Source: Pulicaria dysenterica (Eukaryota > Streptophyta > Magnoliopsida > Asterales > Asteraceae). Taken from it: a stretch of DNA of 64,000 nt. A program made the translations under genes and the position numbers. Positions within the stretch are counted from its first letter, which is position 1. Every line of letters starts with the position of its first letter. Below the pieces are notes generated by a model. It saw nothing but the letters and a program-made list of their open reading frames with translations, was not told the DNA's origin and ran no database searches. The stretch lies in contig OX359289.1 of assembly GCA_947179395.2 (NCBI GenBank), positions 69,990,229-70,054,228 of the forward strand. Direction: 5' to 3'. Positions 11,741-23,440 of the stretch are shown piece by piece.

Positions 11741-13147
11741 TGTTAGAACCTAGAGGGGGGGGGGGTGAATAGGTTCTTTAACTTAGTTTACCAATTTTTA
11801 CACTTATAAAATTTGTAAGTTGTGTTAAAAATATTTTTCTTGAAGTTTATAACACAACAAATATATATACTTGAAATAAAGAGAGTAAGGGTAGAGAGAT
11901 ATCACCAATTAGTAGACAAGAGATTTATAGTGGTTCATGCAAGTGTTAACAAACTTGCACTACATCCACTCCTTGGCCTCACCCACCAAGAGTTTGCTCC
12001 ACTAGCTTCTCTCTTTGAAGGTAGAGATAAACCTTTTACACTTCTCTTTTTCACTTGCAAGAATTAACACTTCAAACTTGCAAGTAAGGTAAAGATAACC
12101 TTGCTTCACTCTAATTCTAAAGGCTAGAGTTGATCCTTACTTCACTCTAATTTGAAAGGCTAGAGTTGATCCTTACACTATTACAAAATATGTAGAAAGA
12201 TGATGTAGTGTTTAAGCTTTGAAAGCTTTGCTCTTGCTTGATTCTTGATCTTGAATGATAGATGAATTATCAAAGAATATGAGCTCACAAGATAAGAATA
12301 TATTTTTAGTGTTTTTGTTGTACAAGAGTTAAGTAATGAATGAGGTTTGAGTTGGTTTAAAATAAGGAAAAAGTTCCAAGTCTCAAAATTGTCCAGACAT
12401 CTCACGGTCGATCCACGGTCGACCGTGGCTAAAACCGTCAGCGTACTGGAGCATTTTTTAGCCTTTCAAATATGGACGTTGGGCTTTTACTAAAACCACA
12501 CACAACTCAATTTTACCATAAAAATTCACTGAAAAGAAGCTTGGCAAAAGTTAGGTTGATTTCATACTTCTTAAGTTTGAATTTTAACACAAAAATGGAA
12601 CTTTGAAAACCAATACAAAAAGCATGTTGGAATTTTTCTTTGTTGAGAGATTCCTTTGCTAAATATGGTGTTGTATTGTTTCAAAGATGTATTATATTTT
12701 AGGATTTGCCAAAATAAGAAGTCTTGTATTAATTCAACCAAGCTTGTGTATTTTATAAAAAGTTTGTTAATTTTTATAGAAGTTTTTATAAAAATGATTT
12801 TATAAACGACTTAAACTTGTTTATTTATTATTCTTGTAAGCTCATATTTTCCGAACTCTTGTTTGTAGTTTTCTTCGCCACCGGCTGTCGGGTATGAGTT
12901 CGGCTGACTTCAAGAGGAACAATGTTTAAGAATAGTGAGCTGTGCAGTGACGGTTGATACACGGTCGACCGTGGGATCGACCGTGAACACTTTACGCTTT
13001 CTTCAAAACTTGTTTTCTTCATATCTTGTTGAGTTAAATTCTTTTACTTGTTTGTACTTCACTTGATCATCAATTTGAGGCTTGTTAATTTTCTTTAAGA
13101 ATATAGATATGAACATATGAATAATTTTGATAAGCAATAGTATCACA
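11741..13147 (-). repeat. 5' LTR of element C, truncated
   Basis: Aligns to 5000-6390 nearly base for base, then stops at TATCACA (13147), while the other copy continues 69 bp to GCACCAACA. It contains CACGGTCGACCGTG at 12414-12427 and 12960-12973. Near its left edge the run of 6 G in the partner LTR has expanded to 11 (11755-11765). Confidence 0.85.
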
Positions 13148-13160
13148 ACTTGATCGACCG
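13148..13160. other. Unexplained 13-bp filler between elements C and B
   Basis: ACTTGATCGACCG lies between the broken C LTR and the exact start of the B LTR. GATCGACCG followed by TGAAG is also how C hairpin cassettes end (for example 10871-10883), so it may be a C-derived scrap or a recombination joint. Confidence 0.6.
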
Positions 13161-14148
13161 TGAAGGGTTTTGAACCTGACCAAACCACCTATGACACAAA
13201 CTGGTCAATCCTGGGTTTGATACCACTGGTTCAATCCTAAAAGCGGAACTGGATTGAACATAACCCTCTAAACCCCAAAAGGGTTAGGATCTTTAAAACT
13301 AACTTGATCAACATAGTTTCTTGGACAACAATCCATAGATAAGGTTACAAGAATATACCTGATCAGAAAACTTGGGATTGCTAAAGAAAGTCCACCACTA
13401 CTGCACCTCCGATTGAACTGGCTGCTAGACCGCTCCTGGATCACCAACCAACGATACTCGAATCCGAGAATGTATGTGTGTATGCGAAAAACACCTTAAA
13501 ACCGAAAACACACTTTTGTGTTTCTCGGTTTTGTTCTTCGACGCCAAAGAGAGACCGAGAGAGAGTTGCGAGAGTGAGAGGGAGAGATCGACGAGATCAA
13601 GAGAGTGAGGGAGAGAGAGAGTTGTTGTGGCTAGGGTTAATCCCTTAATGTCTCATATCTAATCCTTAAGGCTTAAGGATATTATATAGGATTAACTTGG
13701 ACCTAAGCCCGTTTAATTAAAAGCCCACTAGTTTTAATTAAAATTTCAATCTCTTCACTTTGACCCCCTGGACTTTATTAGTTAATTAACTATTAATTAA
13801 CTGGTCCGTTAAATATTAAAACTTAATATATAATTCTCTTTAAATAATAAATAACTATTTATTATTTATTCCTTTCTAATAATTAATCCGAACTGGATAA
13901 TTATTTATATCTCTCTTTTCAATAATTAATTCTGACTGATTAATTATTTACTTTTCTCTTCAATTAATCTAACTGATTAATTACTTCCTTTTTCTCTTTA
14001 ATAATTAATCTAACTGATTAATTATTTCCACACAGATTTATGGTGAAATCCAACTGTTCTGAATTGGGTGTGTAGCAGTGTGACCCTTTAGTCTCTTATA
14101 ACATTGGATACAATATGCCCGTTAATTATCTCTGCACATAATCCAACA
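13161..14148 (-). repeat. 3' LTR of element B
   Basis: 988 bp. The + strand reads TGAAGGGTTTTGAACC to ATAATCCAACA, the pair of 20216-21204. It includes a GAGA-rich stretch near 13550-13620 and short repeats of ATTAATC/GATTAATTA near 13870-14030. Confidence 0.9.
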
Positions 14149-16695
14149 GACTCCCACTTGTGCAAGATAAGTAACAGTTACTGCACATTGTTAGCCTAAG
14201 GAGGTCCCTAGCCAGACACTTAGGGTAACCAGGTTATAAGAACTCTTATACCCCAAAGTAACTTGTGATAAAACTTCATAAGCAACCTGCTTAGAAGTAA
14301 CCTATTATAAACTAACTGTTTATAAACTAAACTATCATAAACTCCATGTTTATGAATGGGTACGTTTTATATATACAAACTTGCATATATATAGGTTTGT
14401 CCCTTGCAGCGCGATATTTCAATTTTGAGCATGAGCATGGAGGATGTCAACTCAGAGACTCAAGAATTTGTTCATGACATACTTGATTTCAAAACTGCGT
14501 GATAAACGACAAAGAACAGATCAGTTCGTTTGGGCATGGCCGTGCACTTACCAGTTTCTCTAATCAGTCAAGGGGCCCGGAAATATCTCTCCTAAAAAGG
14601 AGGTGCAATTACCATCTTGCATATTTGCATTTGGCAACGCGGCTCCCACTGAATCTAGACACGCCCCTTATGACCACCCTGTTACGGCGTGGCATTAGAA
14701 CGCGCTAAGAAGACAACAGTTACCGCATCCCAAACCAAATACCTCAGGCTTGAGGATAACCTATGTGATAAATACTTTTGACGCGAATCCACGAAGTATT
14801 TTTCACGGTGGGTCAATCCAATATTCGTAACCCTAACGAATATCCGTAAATTTTGGTCCGCAAAAACCGTTCGCAGCTATATTCGACAAACTTTCGAATC
14901 TACCCCAAAATTACGATGACTTTATAGCCCTATCATAGTTCCCACCACGATAAGTAGTCACGGATGATATTTTGAATAAACCTAGTTTATTCCTGGATAA
15001 ACCAAAACATACAAAATTGTGAAGAACAATGAAACTAATCTATACACCCTCCCATATTCCTCCCTGGAATAAAGGTGCATGATTTCTACCATTTCATTGA
15101 CTCGATTCACGGTGTCTATTTGAATTACTTATTATTTTGCATTGTAACTTATCACGGATTACAAAGAAAATAATATGGTTATAAACCCTAAAACACAAGA
15201 CTAGTACTTTGAAGTACTCCTTCTTGGTTTTGCTAGAAATCATTCTTGCAACCTAAGAACATTTTAGGCTTACTTATTTTATAAATTCCTTAAACTTGGA
15301 GAACTGGAAATAACTCCTTGTTTCTGATTTATAAAACAACCTCCCTGTAATTAAAACTTTAATTACATTTGTAGATGTAATAAATCTTACTAGATTTTAT
15401 GTCCTTTTGAAATGATAAATCCTCTTACACCTACTTGTAAGAAACTTGAAACTAGATTCCCGGTGTATACCAAACACTTATCTAATTCCATTACTAAGAA
15501 TGTTAAAGAACATCCTATTTTATGATTTCTAACGTTAACCAACCAACAACATTATTAAGCTGACTCACTGAACTTAATGAGTATAATTTCATTTAAGTCA
15601 TAACTTGACTCAAAATCTTGCAATGATATCTTTATTGAATAACTCTCAATAAATCATGCATTCCTTGGATTAGTTCTTTCTCAAGAACTTACTGTTTTAG
15701 ATAACTTCTAAAAGCATCCAATAATTATATACTTTAAAAGTTCAAACTTGTATTTATCACGCTGGTTAAAAACAACCTTTTATTAACTCTGATAAATACA
15801 TTAGTCAGGTGCTCCCACTATCTCTTATGAAAAAAGTGCATTCTTTAAAACATCCTTTTAGGCCTTAGTCAGAACTTGACTATCATGCCTAAAACTTGTG
15901 TTCCAAACACATGTTTTAAAACTTTAGTTTCTGTAAGAAATTTGTTTTATGAAACCAAAAACTTGGATCTCCCATATATCCATCTTTCCAATTACGGAAA
16001 ATGGTTTCATTAAACTTACCATGATCATAAGTATGAAACACTCATAATGGTATTTTAAATTTCTTTCCTTAAAACATTTAGTATAAAACTCCCTTGACTA
16101 TAATAACTATTATAATCACTTTTATACTTTCTTAAATGTTTTATCAAGAAACTATTTGCAATTAGAAATAATAACTATCATTTCTATTTTGTTCAAGACT
16201 TTGAACATTCACTTTCCATAACTTAAACACTTGTTAAATTAGAAAAACTATCTAATTTTATAAACAATACTTGTTTATTTAAGCGTTTGAGAAAGTGGAG
16301 CTAGCATTTATATAACTACAACAAATCATAGCATGAAGATTATTATGAATCACCAATCAAGTCAAGACTTGACTTATTGGCACTCTTTTAGTCACAACTG
16401 GACTAATCACGATTCATATAATAAGAACACGTGCACGGATATATAACCAAATAATTAAATTTCCATAAACTTAATAACCATAAGTTTTAATAAACCAAAC
16501 AAGATAACACATGTTCAAATAAACTTTAAGAGTTTGATAAACTAGGAAATGTAAATATTAATAATATCCGTATGCTGCATGTGTGATTTCCTCATGCTGG
16601 GCCATATCACTTTCCATCCCCTCCTGCAATGAACGATTGCAAGATGTTAGAATACTCGTAAAACTTTACAAGTAGGAAAGTGACAAAGAAGCTGA
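14149..16695. other. Non-coding region of element B, downstream of gag
   Basis: It begins with the minus-strand polypurine tract (reverse complement of GACTCCCACTTG). I see no ORF with a pol motif, where a complete copia would have about 3 kb of pol. An imprecise remnant below my detection cannot be excluded. Confidence 0.6.
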
Positions 16696-17568
16696 TCATG
16701 CAGTACCTGAGGAGCCAGACTTGCCTCCTGCCTTGTGACCTTTCGGACAATCTCGTTTCCAATGTCCAACCTCGCCGCACCTGAAGCACCGATTCTCGGT
16801 CCTTGCCTTGTTTGGCTTTGGCTTCTTGCCATTATTGTCGTTACTAGCTCTGGGTGCATTCTGGCTGGGCTGGGCCTTGCCCTTTCCCTTTCCGTTGCGC
16901 CCCTTCCTCTTCTTACGTCCACCATGTCCCACCATAAGAATGTCCTTAGACTTGGTCCCGATACTCTGCTCAGCAGTCTTGAGCATTGAGTGCAACTCAG
17001 CCACGGATTTCTCCATGTTGTTCATGTTGTAGTTGACTATAAAAGGCTTATAGTCATCTGACAACGAGTTGAGTATCGTATCCGTTGCTAGATGCAACGG
17101 TACTGGGTGCCCGAGTCTCTCTAGGTGGTCCATGTAACCTTTCATTTTCATGACATGGTCACTGACCGAGGTTCCCATAGCCATCTTGCACGAGTTAAAT
17201 GCCCTAGTGGTATCATAATGCTCTGTGCGGGCTTGCTCCTGGAACATGTCCCTCAGCTGGCGGATCATGTCATATGCAGGAGTTTCCATCATGCTTGATT
17301 GCAACTCTGGACTCATAGTTGCAAGTATGAGGCAGCTAACATCCAAGGCGTCATTGGAGCGCTTCTGAAAAGCCTCCCTGACCTCTACCCTGGCATTGCT
17401 GGCTGGGGGATTTCCTAGAGGTTGTTCTAGGACATACCACTTTCTCTCATGCCTCAACACAATCCGGAGATTTCTCTCCCAAGTGAGAAAGTTGGACCCG
17501 GTGAGCTTATCCTTCTCAAGGATAGAGCGGAGAGAGAGGTTATTAGTATTGGTAACGTTGGTTGCCAT
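16696..17568 (-). CDS. Gag (capsid-nucleocapsid) protein of element B
   Basis: An uninterrupted 290-residue ORF, the only intact copia gag in the window. It starts with the plant copia gag pattern: SLRSILEKDKLTGSNFLTW near residues 11-29, then an all-helical capsid-like domain (UBN2 type) to about residue 205. A lysine- and glycine-rich basic linker (about 215-255) follows, then one CCHC zinc knuckle, CFRCGEVGHWKRDC (CX2CX4HX4C). Such proteins form virus-like particles in the cytoplasm and package element RNA. It is alignable with the element A gag (shared EKDKL, LRIVLRH, PASNA, AYDM, LERLG and MLKTAE/MLRTAE), so A-type elements are plausible pol donors. It ends soon after the zinc knuckle, before the protease domain would begin. 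Confidence 0.9.
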   Translation of the reverse strand: MATNVTNTNNLSLRSILEKDKLTGSNFLTWERNLRIVLRHERKWYVLEQPLGNPPASNARVEVREAFQKRSNDALDVSCLILATMSPELQSSMMETPAYDMIRQLRDMFQEQARTEHYDTTRAFNSCKMAMGTSVSDHVMKMKGYMDHLERLGHPVPLHLATDTILNSLSDDYKPFIVNYNMNNMEKSVAELHSMLKTAEQSIGTKSKDILMVGHGGRKKRKGRNGKGKGKAQPSQNAPRASNDNNGKKPKPNKARTENRCFRCGEVGHWKRDCPKGHKAGGKSGSSGTA

Positions 17569-20201
17569 CTACAAATTAAAACCCGGTTTAATTAGTAATT
17601 GCAAATAAACTTTCTAATCATATATCATCAAACCCATAAATAATATATATTAGACCTAGGACCCATATTTCACATACTTGACGCAAGGTTTGGGCACTTT
17701 CCGCCAAGTCATGCTATTTCTGGTAGGTAACACCCTGTAAAAATCGTACCTAACTGATACAACTCCTAGAACCTCGTAGACCACTTAGACCCAGTCTAGT
17801 ATGTTTAACTCTACTCTAGTGCTTTTTGGGCCGGGACTCCCGATTATCACCAAAATATATCGCACCACCTAAGACAGCATGAATTCTGGCCGGGACTCCC
17901 GATTATCGCAGAATCTTTCATGCCCTTTCCCGCAATGGTTTGAACCCGGATGCCCAAGGTTTGGGCACTTCCGACACCCGAGTACCGTTTAACAGTCAAG
18001 GTGTACCATTAGGTGGGTAGCACACTGATCTAAGATTTTTCTTGGGTTTTAATTAAGTTCAATAAAAACTTAATTTTCCAGTTTTTGAAAAACCATTTTA
18101 AAACTAACTGTTTTAAAAGTACGATTTATATGTGTACCTGAACTAGGTGCACAAAACGGCTTTTATAAGTTCCAAACTTATAACCTTGACAAAACTTTTA
18201 AATTTATAAAAATTTAATTAATACGACCACCAGACTGAAGTCATATTCTAGTTTGTCATAAAGCGTGGTTTTTCACTGTTTAATAACAACCTGTTATTAA
18301 ACCTATTTTATTTACCATCACACGCATGTATATACATACCATACATATATATGAAAAGCAGTAAATAAATCACAACCACGCAGATAATAATAAGATAAAG
18401 CCTATAGTTTTGCCAACTAATCCTAAGGTCAATCCTAAGGATGAAATGACTTGGATTCGCCTTTCTTGATGTGATGCTCCCACTAGCCTTGACACCTCCC
18501 CGAAGTATCCGTGCTACGCGTATAGAACACCATTTTCTTGATTGCCTTCTTCGAGTCCATCTTGGTGGAGGGTTTAAACTATCACTAGTCTATTACAAAT
18601 ACAATATTGAATTAGGTTGTAAGTGGGACGCAGGCCTCCCCAAACCAGTACAATATTACAAATAAGAAAGGGATTGTAATTGGCACGGCCTTCCCAAAAA
18701 CCAAAATAAAAGAAGAATAAGAAAAACGAGTCCTAAGTCGGCAAAACTATAGCTATCACAACCACGCAATTATATACAAGCACTATATATATAAAAGTCA
18801 ACCACGCAGTTATAATAAAAGTAAACAATAAACTGTGATGTTAAGCACACAACCTTATTTGTCTAAAACTCTCTCATTTAACCTTTTGATTAATACCTAT
18901 TAACCAAAATGAGAGTTATGATCTTCTAATTTATTTGACCAATATAATTTTTTAATAATCCTTTGAAAAACTTGGCCTTATTCAAAACTTGAATGAAAGC
19001 CTCTATATCGAGTTCTTTTACCAGTTTTTCCAAAAAACTTAAAACCGACAACTTTGGTCAAATAATACTATCTTATTTGTTTCTCCATTATATAAACTTT
19101 ATCTCCTTTTAGAATTTATTTAAAACGACTAAACTAGTCATAATAAATAAAAACTAAAAATATATATTATAACTTAAACTAATTAAAATATATAACACTA
19201 GCTTATATATTATCTTATTAATTTTATAACTTAAAATTAATAATCCTTTTGTGTTAATCCGGAAAAACTGTCTTGGGCCAACATCTCTCGTCAACCCGAG
19301 AAAACTTACCAAGCCGAGACCCTTTTGGTCAAAGACCCACTGGACCAAAATCACCTGGGCCGTAAGCCTTATTGGACAGAGAGCCTCACTGGGCCGAGGC
19401 CCTCACTGGGCCGAGGCCCACTGGCCCTTAGCGCCGCTAACCCTTGCCGCGAACCCCAACTGGGCCGCAGGCTACATGGGTCGTGGTGTTCTGGGCCGTA
19501 ACCCACCACGCTTCCGCTACGCCTTAGCGCCGCTAGCCAGCACCGTGACACGGTGATGTTCTCGGTTCGTGTTTTCCGATTAATATATATTAAATCCTTT
19601 TAACATATTAAAACTAACTGTTTTAATATATTGATTAAAACTGGATTTAATTTCTAAAACCAAAAAACTATTAATTATTAATTTAAACAAAATTTGTTTT
19701 ATTAATAATTAATTATCCTAAAACTTGATTTCAACCTTTTTAAACAAAAGTTCAAAACTTGTTAAAATCTAGTTTTAGATATAAGGTTTATCCTTTTTAA
19801 CCGTTTAAACACAAACCTGGTTTAAACCTAATTGGTCAAAATCAAACCTTTTATGATCTGGATAAAAACAGAAAACTTGTTTTTATCCTTATGGTTTTCG
19901 AAAACTTGTGGAGAAAGAAACAAGATGAAGTAGATCATACATCTATCAAACAAACCAACTAACTAGATTATCTAGGTTTAATACATTTGATCAAAACTAT
20001 CATTATCAAAACTCATAAACCTTTTAACCATTCAAACTAACTGTTTGAACACTCTGATTAATAGGATTTAACCTGGTAACAAAAAAACAAACTGTTTTGT
20101 TACCTACTTGATTTTCGAAATTACCAAGAACAAGTAGAAGATCAAGAACAAACCTTAAACCTAGAACAGATAAAACTAGAAACTATGGATCATAGAGCCG
20201 A
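17569..20201. other. 5' leader of element B
   Basis: A long leader on the minus strand between PBS and gag, with no supported ORF. Repeats seen are CCGGGACTCCCGATTATC (about 17833 and 17893), GGTTTGGGCACTTNCCG (about 17687 and 17959), CACTGGGCCGAGGCCC (19387 and 19404) and two copies of the A-family palindrome (19438-19450, 19524-19536). Confidence 0.6.
19438..19536. repeat. Two copies of the A-family palindrome in the B leader
   Basis: TTAGCGCCGCTAA at 19438-19450 is the exact reverse complement of the A motif. TTAGCGCCGCTAG at 19524-19536 has one change. They are 86 bp apart, not at the 23-bp pitch seen in A. Confidence 0.9.
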
Positions 20202-20214
20202 GGCTCTGATACCA
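20202..20214 (-). other. Primer-binding site, tRNA-iMet type (element B)
   Basis: The minus strand reads TGGTATCAGAGCC one base from the LTR. Confidence 0.95.
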
Positions 20215-20215
20215 C

Positions 20216-21204
20216 TGAAGGGTTTTGAACCTGACCAAACCACCTATGACACAAACTGGTCAATCCTGGGTTTGATACCACTGGTTCAATCTTAAAAGCG
20301 GAACTGGATTGAACACAACCCTCTAAACCCCAAAAGGGTTAGGATCTTTAAAACTAACTTGATCAACATAGTTTCTTGGACAACAATCCATAGATAAGGT
20401 TACCAGAATATACCTGATCAGAAAACTTGGGATTGCTAAAGAAAGTCCACCACTACTGCACCTCCGATTGAACTGGCTGCTAGACCGCTCCTGGATCACC
20501 AACCAACGATACTCGAATCCGAGAATGTATGTGTGTATGCGAAAAACACCTTAAAACCGAAAACACACTTTTCTGTTTCTCGGTTTTGTTCTTCGACGCC
20601 AAAGAGAGACCGAGAGAGAGTTGCGAGAGTGATAGGGAGAGATCGACGAGATCAAGAGAGTGAGGGAGAGAGAGAGTTGTGGTGGCTAGGGTTAATCCCT
20701 TAATGTCTCATATCTAATCCTTAAGGCTTAAGGATATTATATAGGGATTAACTTGGACCTAAGCCCGTTTAATTAAAAGCCCACTGGTTTTAATTAAACT
20801 TTCAATCTCTTCACTTTGACCCCCTATACTTTATTAGTTAATTAACTATTAATTAACTGGTCCGTTAAATATTAAAACTTAATATTTAATTCACTTTAAA
20901 TAATAAATAACTATTTATTATTTATTCCTTTCTAATAATTAATCCGAACTGGATAATTATTTGTATCTCTCTTTTCAATAATTAATTCTGACTGATTAAT
21001 TATTTACTTTTCTCTTCAATTAATCTAACTGATTAATTACTTCCTTTTTCTCTTTAATAATTAATCTAACTGATTAATTATTTCCACACAGATTTATGGT
21101 GAAATCCAACTGTTCTGAATTGGGTGTGTAGCAGTGTGACCCTTTAGTCTCTTATAACATTGGATACAATATGCCCGTTAATTATCTCTGCACATAATCC
21201 AACA
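20216..21204 (-). repeat. 5' LTR of element B
   Basis: 989 bp, the pair of 13161-14148 with about a dozen substitutions and one indel by eye. Confidence 0.9.
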
Positions 21205-21970
21205 GTTTATGCATGAGTTGTAGGACTATTGCATTCTAGACAATTTTTTAACAATAATAAAACCCAAGAGTTTTAAAAATGGTTTAACAACTCTCGCGCG
21301 CACACTTGATTAACAAACGGATTTAAATTGGTTTAGTATCCGATTAGTGAAAACGTTTGGTTTTTGTCACTTTTTGTTAATCAAACTCAAAAATGGTTTT
21401 TTAAACCGGAAAACTAAATCCCGTTTTTTAAATGTAAATATCATGCCGTCCATAAGATGACACCACCCAAATCTAACCACACAAGGGCTGATTGTCGAGC
21501 TTTAGCCGACTCAATTTTTGTGTGAGTTGTGTGGAAGGTGCGTGTGGCAAGTCGCAAGGTCGATTGTCGAGTTTTAGCCTAGTCGATCATTGGGCTGGAG
21601 TACTACCGTGTATCTTGATGGTTGATTTATGATTTCAAATTAATATTTCATGTAACCGTCGAGCTCTAGCCGAGGTTATGTAAAATATTACTTTGAGATA
21701 GGTGTGGAGGGATCAAACATGTCAAACTTGGCATAATAGTTGTCAAGTAGGATCCCGCAAGGAACTAAGAGTTGCAATAATGGATTGCAATCGGTCAATG
21801 GTTGCCGGCCTAAATAGCTTTGCCACGTGATCCGCGGAAAACCCGTCACGGTGCAAGGTGAAATAGGGTTCTTAGCCCTTGTTAAAATAGTTGTTTTTAT
21901 TAAACTTTTGGGGTAATTATTTTAACAAGGATTTCAATCAAACTAACCAAATCTACTTTGCGTTTTATAG
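21205..21970 (+). other. 5' leader of element A, second part
   Basis: Joins the interrupted A leader to its gag start. It has three copies of a GTCGAG..TAGCC unit: 21494-21510 (GTCGAGCTTTAGCCGAC), from 21566 (GTCGAGTTTTAGCCTAG) and 21658-21674 (GTCGAGCTCTAGCCGAG). The first can fold with GTCG/CGAC and GCT/AGC stems. Confidence 0.6.
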
Positions 21971-23440
21971 ATGGCATTAACTAGCACCAACCACACCACG
22001 TCAAACATATCCTTAAGAGTGTTTCTCGAGAAGGATAAACTCGATGGGACCAATTTCATTGATTGGTCACGGAAACTAAGGATAGTCCTCCGTCATGACG
22101 ACAAGTTGGCCACCATTGAGGAACCCATCCCCGAGGTCCCTGCATCCAACGCGAGTAGGGTCGTTAAAGAGGCTTATGAAAAACACCTCAAAGACATCAC
22201 CGAGGTTACTTGCCTCATGCTAAGCACTATGAGCTCCGACTTGCAAAAGTCTATGGAGCACTTGAGTGCTTACGACATGATGCGCGAGTTGTCGGACATG
22301 TTCCAACAACAAGCCAAGCAAGAGCGGTATGGTGGTCTCAACGACCTTCTCGGTTGCCGGTTGCAAGAGGGCGGGAACGTGTCCCACCATGTTCTTAAGA
22401 TGAGAACATTGGTGGAACGCCTTGAGAGGTTGGGGTTTGCCATTGCGAGAGAGATGGCGGTAGACTTGATTCTACGGTCTTTCCCACCATCATATGATCA
22501 ATTCGTTGTGAGTTATCATATGCACGGGATGGACAAATCCCTCATGGAATTGCATGGTATGTTGCGGACCGCCGAGTCCAACATGACCAAGCGAAAGCCA
22601 TCTACCTCCGTTCCCGTCTTGGCCATCAAGGAGGGTGAGTCCAAGAAGAGGAAGAAACCGGCCTCTACCCCGAGGGGTAAGGGCAAGGGTAAGGTTGGGC
22701 CTCCCAAGCCGAACCCTGCCCCGGAGCCGAAGCCAAAGGGACCTATCCCTCAAGCTAAGACTCCGGAGGAGGCGATTTGCTTCTTCTGCGGGGCAAAGGG
22801 ACACATGCGCCGGAGCTGCCCTAAGTACCTAGAGGGCCTGAAGAAGCTGCGAGCTTCGGGAGTGGGCGCTTCTACTTCAGGTACATTTGTGATTGAACTC
22901 CATCATACTTCTACATCTAACGGCTGGGTATTAGACACCGGCTGTGGGACTCACATTTGTAATATGGTGCAGGTGCTAAAGGGAAGTAGAAGGCTGAGAG
23001 ATGGGGAGCTGGAGCTGACCATGGGAAACAAGGAGGTTGTCCCAGTGTTAGAGAAAGGGAGCGTGGAGCTAACTTTCAAGACCGGCTTTTCTATTATTTT
23101 GAAAGATGTAAGCTATTCGCCACTTATGGCTAGAAACATTTTGTCTCTTTATGCTTTGTATGACGATGGATATTTTTTCAAATTTGAAAAGGGTTTTATT
23201 TTATGCTTTAAAGATGATATTTGTTATTTTAAAGCTTATCCATGTCGTGGTATATACAAAGCCGATGCATACATAGAAAATAATAGAGCAATCATGAACA
23301 TTGATTCTGGATCCAAAAATGGTTTGGATAAGTTTTCCTTATGGCATAGCCGTCTTGGCCATATAAACAAGAAACGCATCAACAAGCTCCAATCGGATGG
23401 GATCTTGGAATCATTTGATCTCGGGTCAAGTAAAGCATGA
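21971..23440 (+). pseudogene. Gag and protease part of the element A polyprotein (ends at a nonsense codon)
   Basis: 489 residues from ATG. The gag domain is at about 1-225 (SLRVFLEKDKLDGTNFIDW near the start), then a K/P-rich basic linker, then a CCHC zinc knuckle CFFCGAKGHMRRSC near 269-282. The aspartic protease motif VLDTGCGTHIC is near 318. The start of the GAG-pre-integrase zinc domain (LWHSRLGHINKKRI) follows. The frame stops at TGA 23438-23440, yet the same frame continues at once with ESCLLGKM. Family members have a cysteine at that place, so TGC/TGT probably mutated to TGA, also removing one zinc ligand. A complete A element would make gag, protease, integrase and RT-RNase H as one polyprotein. 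Confidence 0.9.

Larger units (their letters stand above)
5000..13147 (-). mobile_element. Ty1/copia derivative C (defective, minus strand)
   Basis: In minus orientation the 5' LTR is 11741-13147 and the 3' LTR is 5000-6459. A mutated iMet primer site (reverse complement of 11727-11738, TGGTATAAGAGC) and a purine tract (reverse complement of 6460-6472, AAAAAGGGGGAGAT) confirm the orientation. LTRs begin TGTTGGTGCATAC and end GGTTCTAACA. The 5' LTR lacks its first 69 bases or so: the match stops at 13147, where the left copy runs on to 6459. Only a broken gag fragment remains; no pol domain is visible. The LTRs look close to identical over the shared part, suggesting a recent insertion followed by an end deletion. 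Confidence 0.8.
13161..21204 (-). mobile_element. Gag-only Ty1/copia element B (TR-GAG-like, minus strand)
   Basis: LTRs at 13161-14148 and 20216-21204 differ at about a dozen sites by eye, so the element is young. In minus orientation the 5' LTR is 20216-21204, followed by a perfect iMet primer site (minus strand of 20202-20214) and an intact gag ORF (17568-16696). A purine tract (reverse complement of 14149-14160) precedes the 3' LTR. No protease, integrase, RT or RNase H motif is visible between gag and the 3' LTR (14161-16695). This fits the published idea of terminal-repeat retrotransposons with a GAG domain, which need another element's pol. No target duplication: GACCG is on the left and GTTTA on the right. 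Confidence 0.8.
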
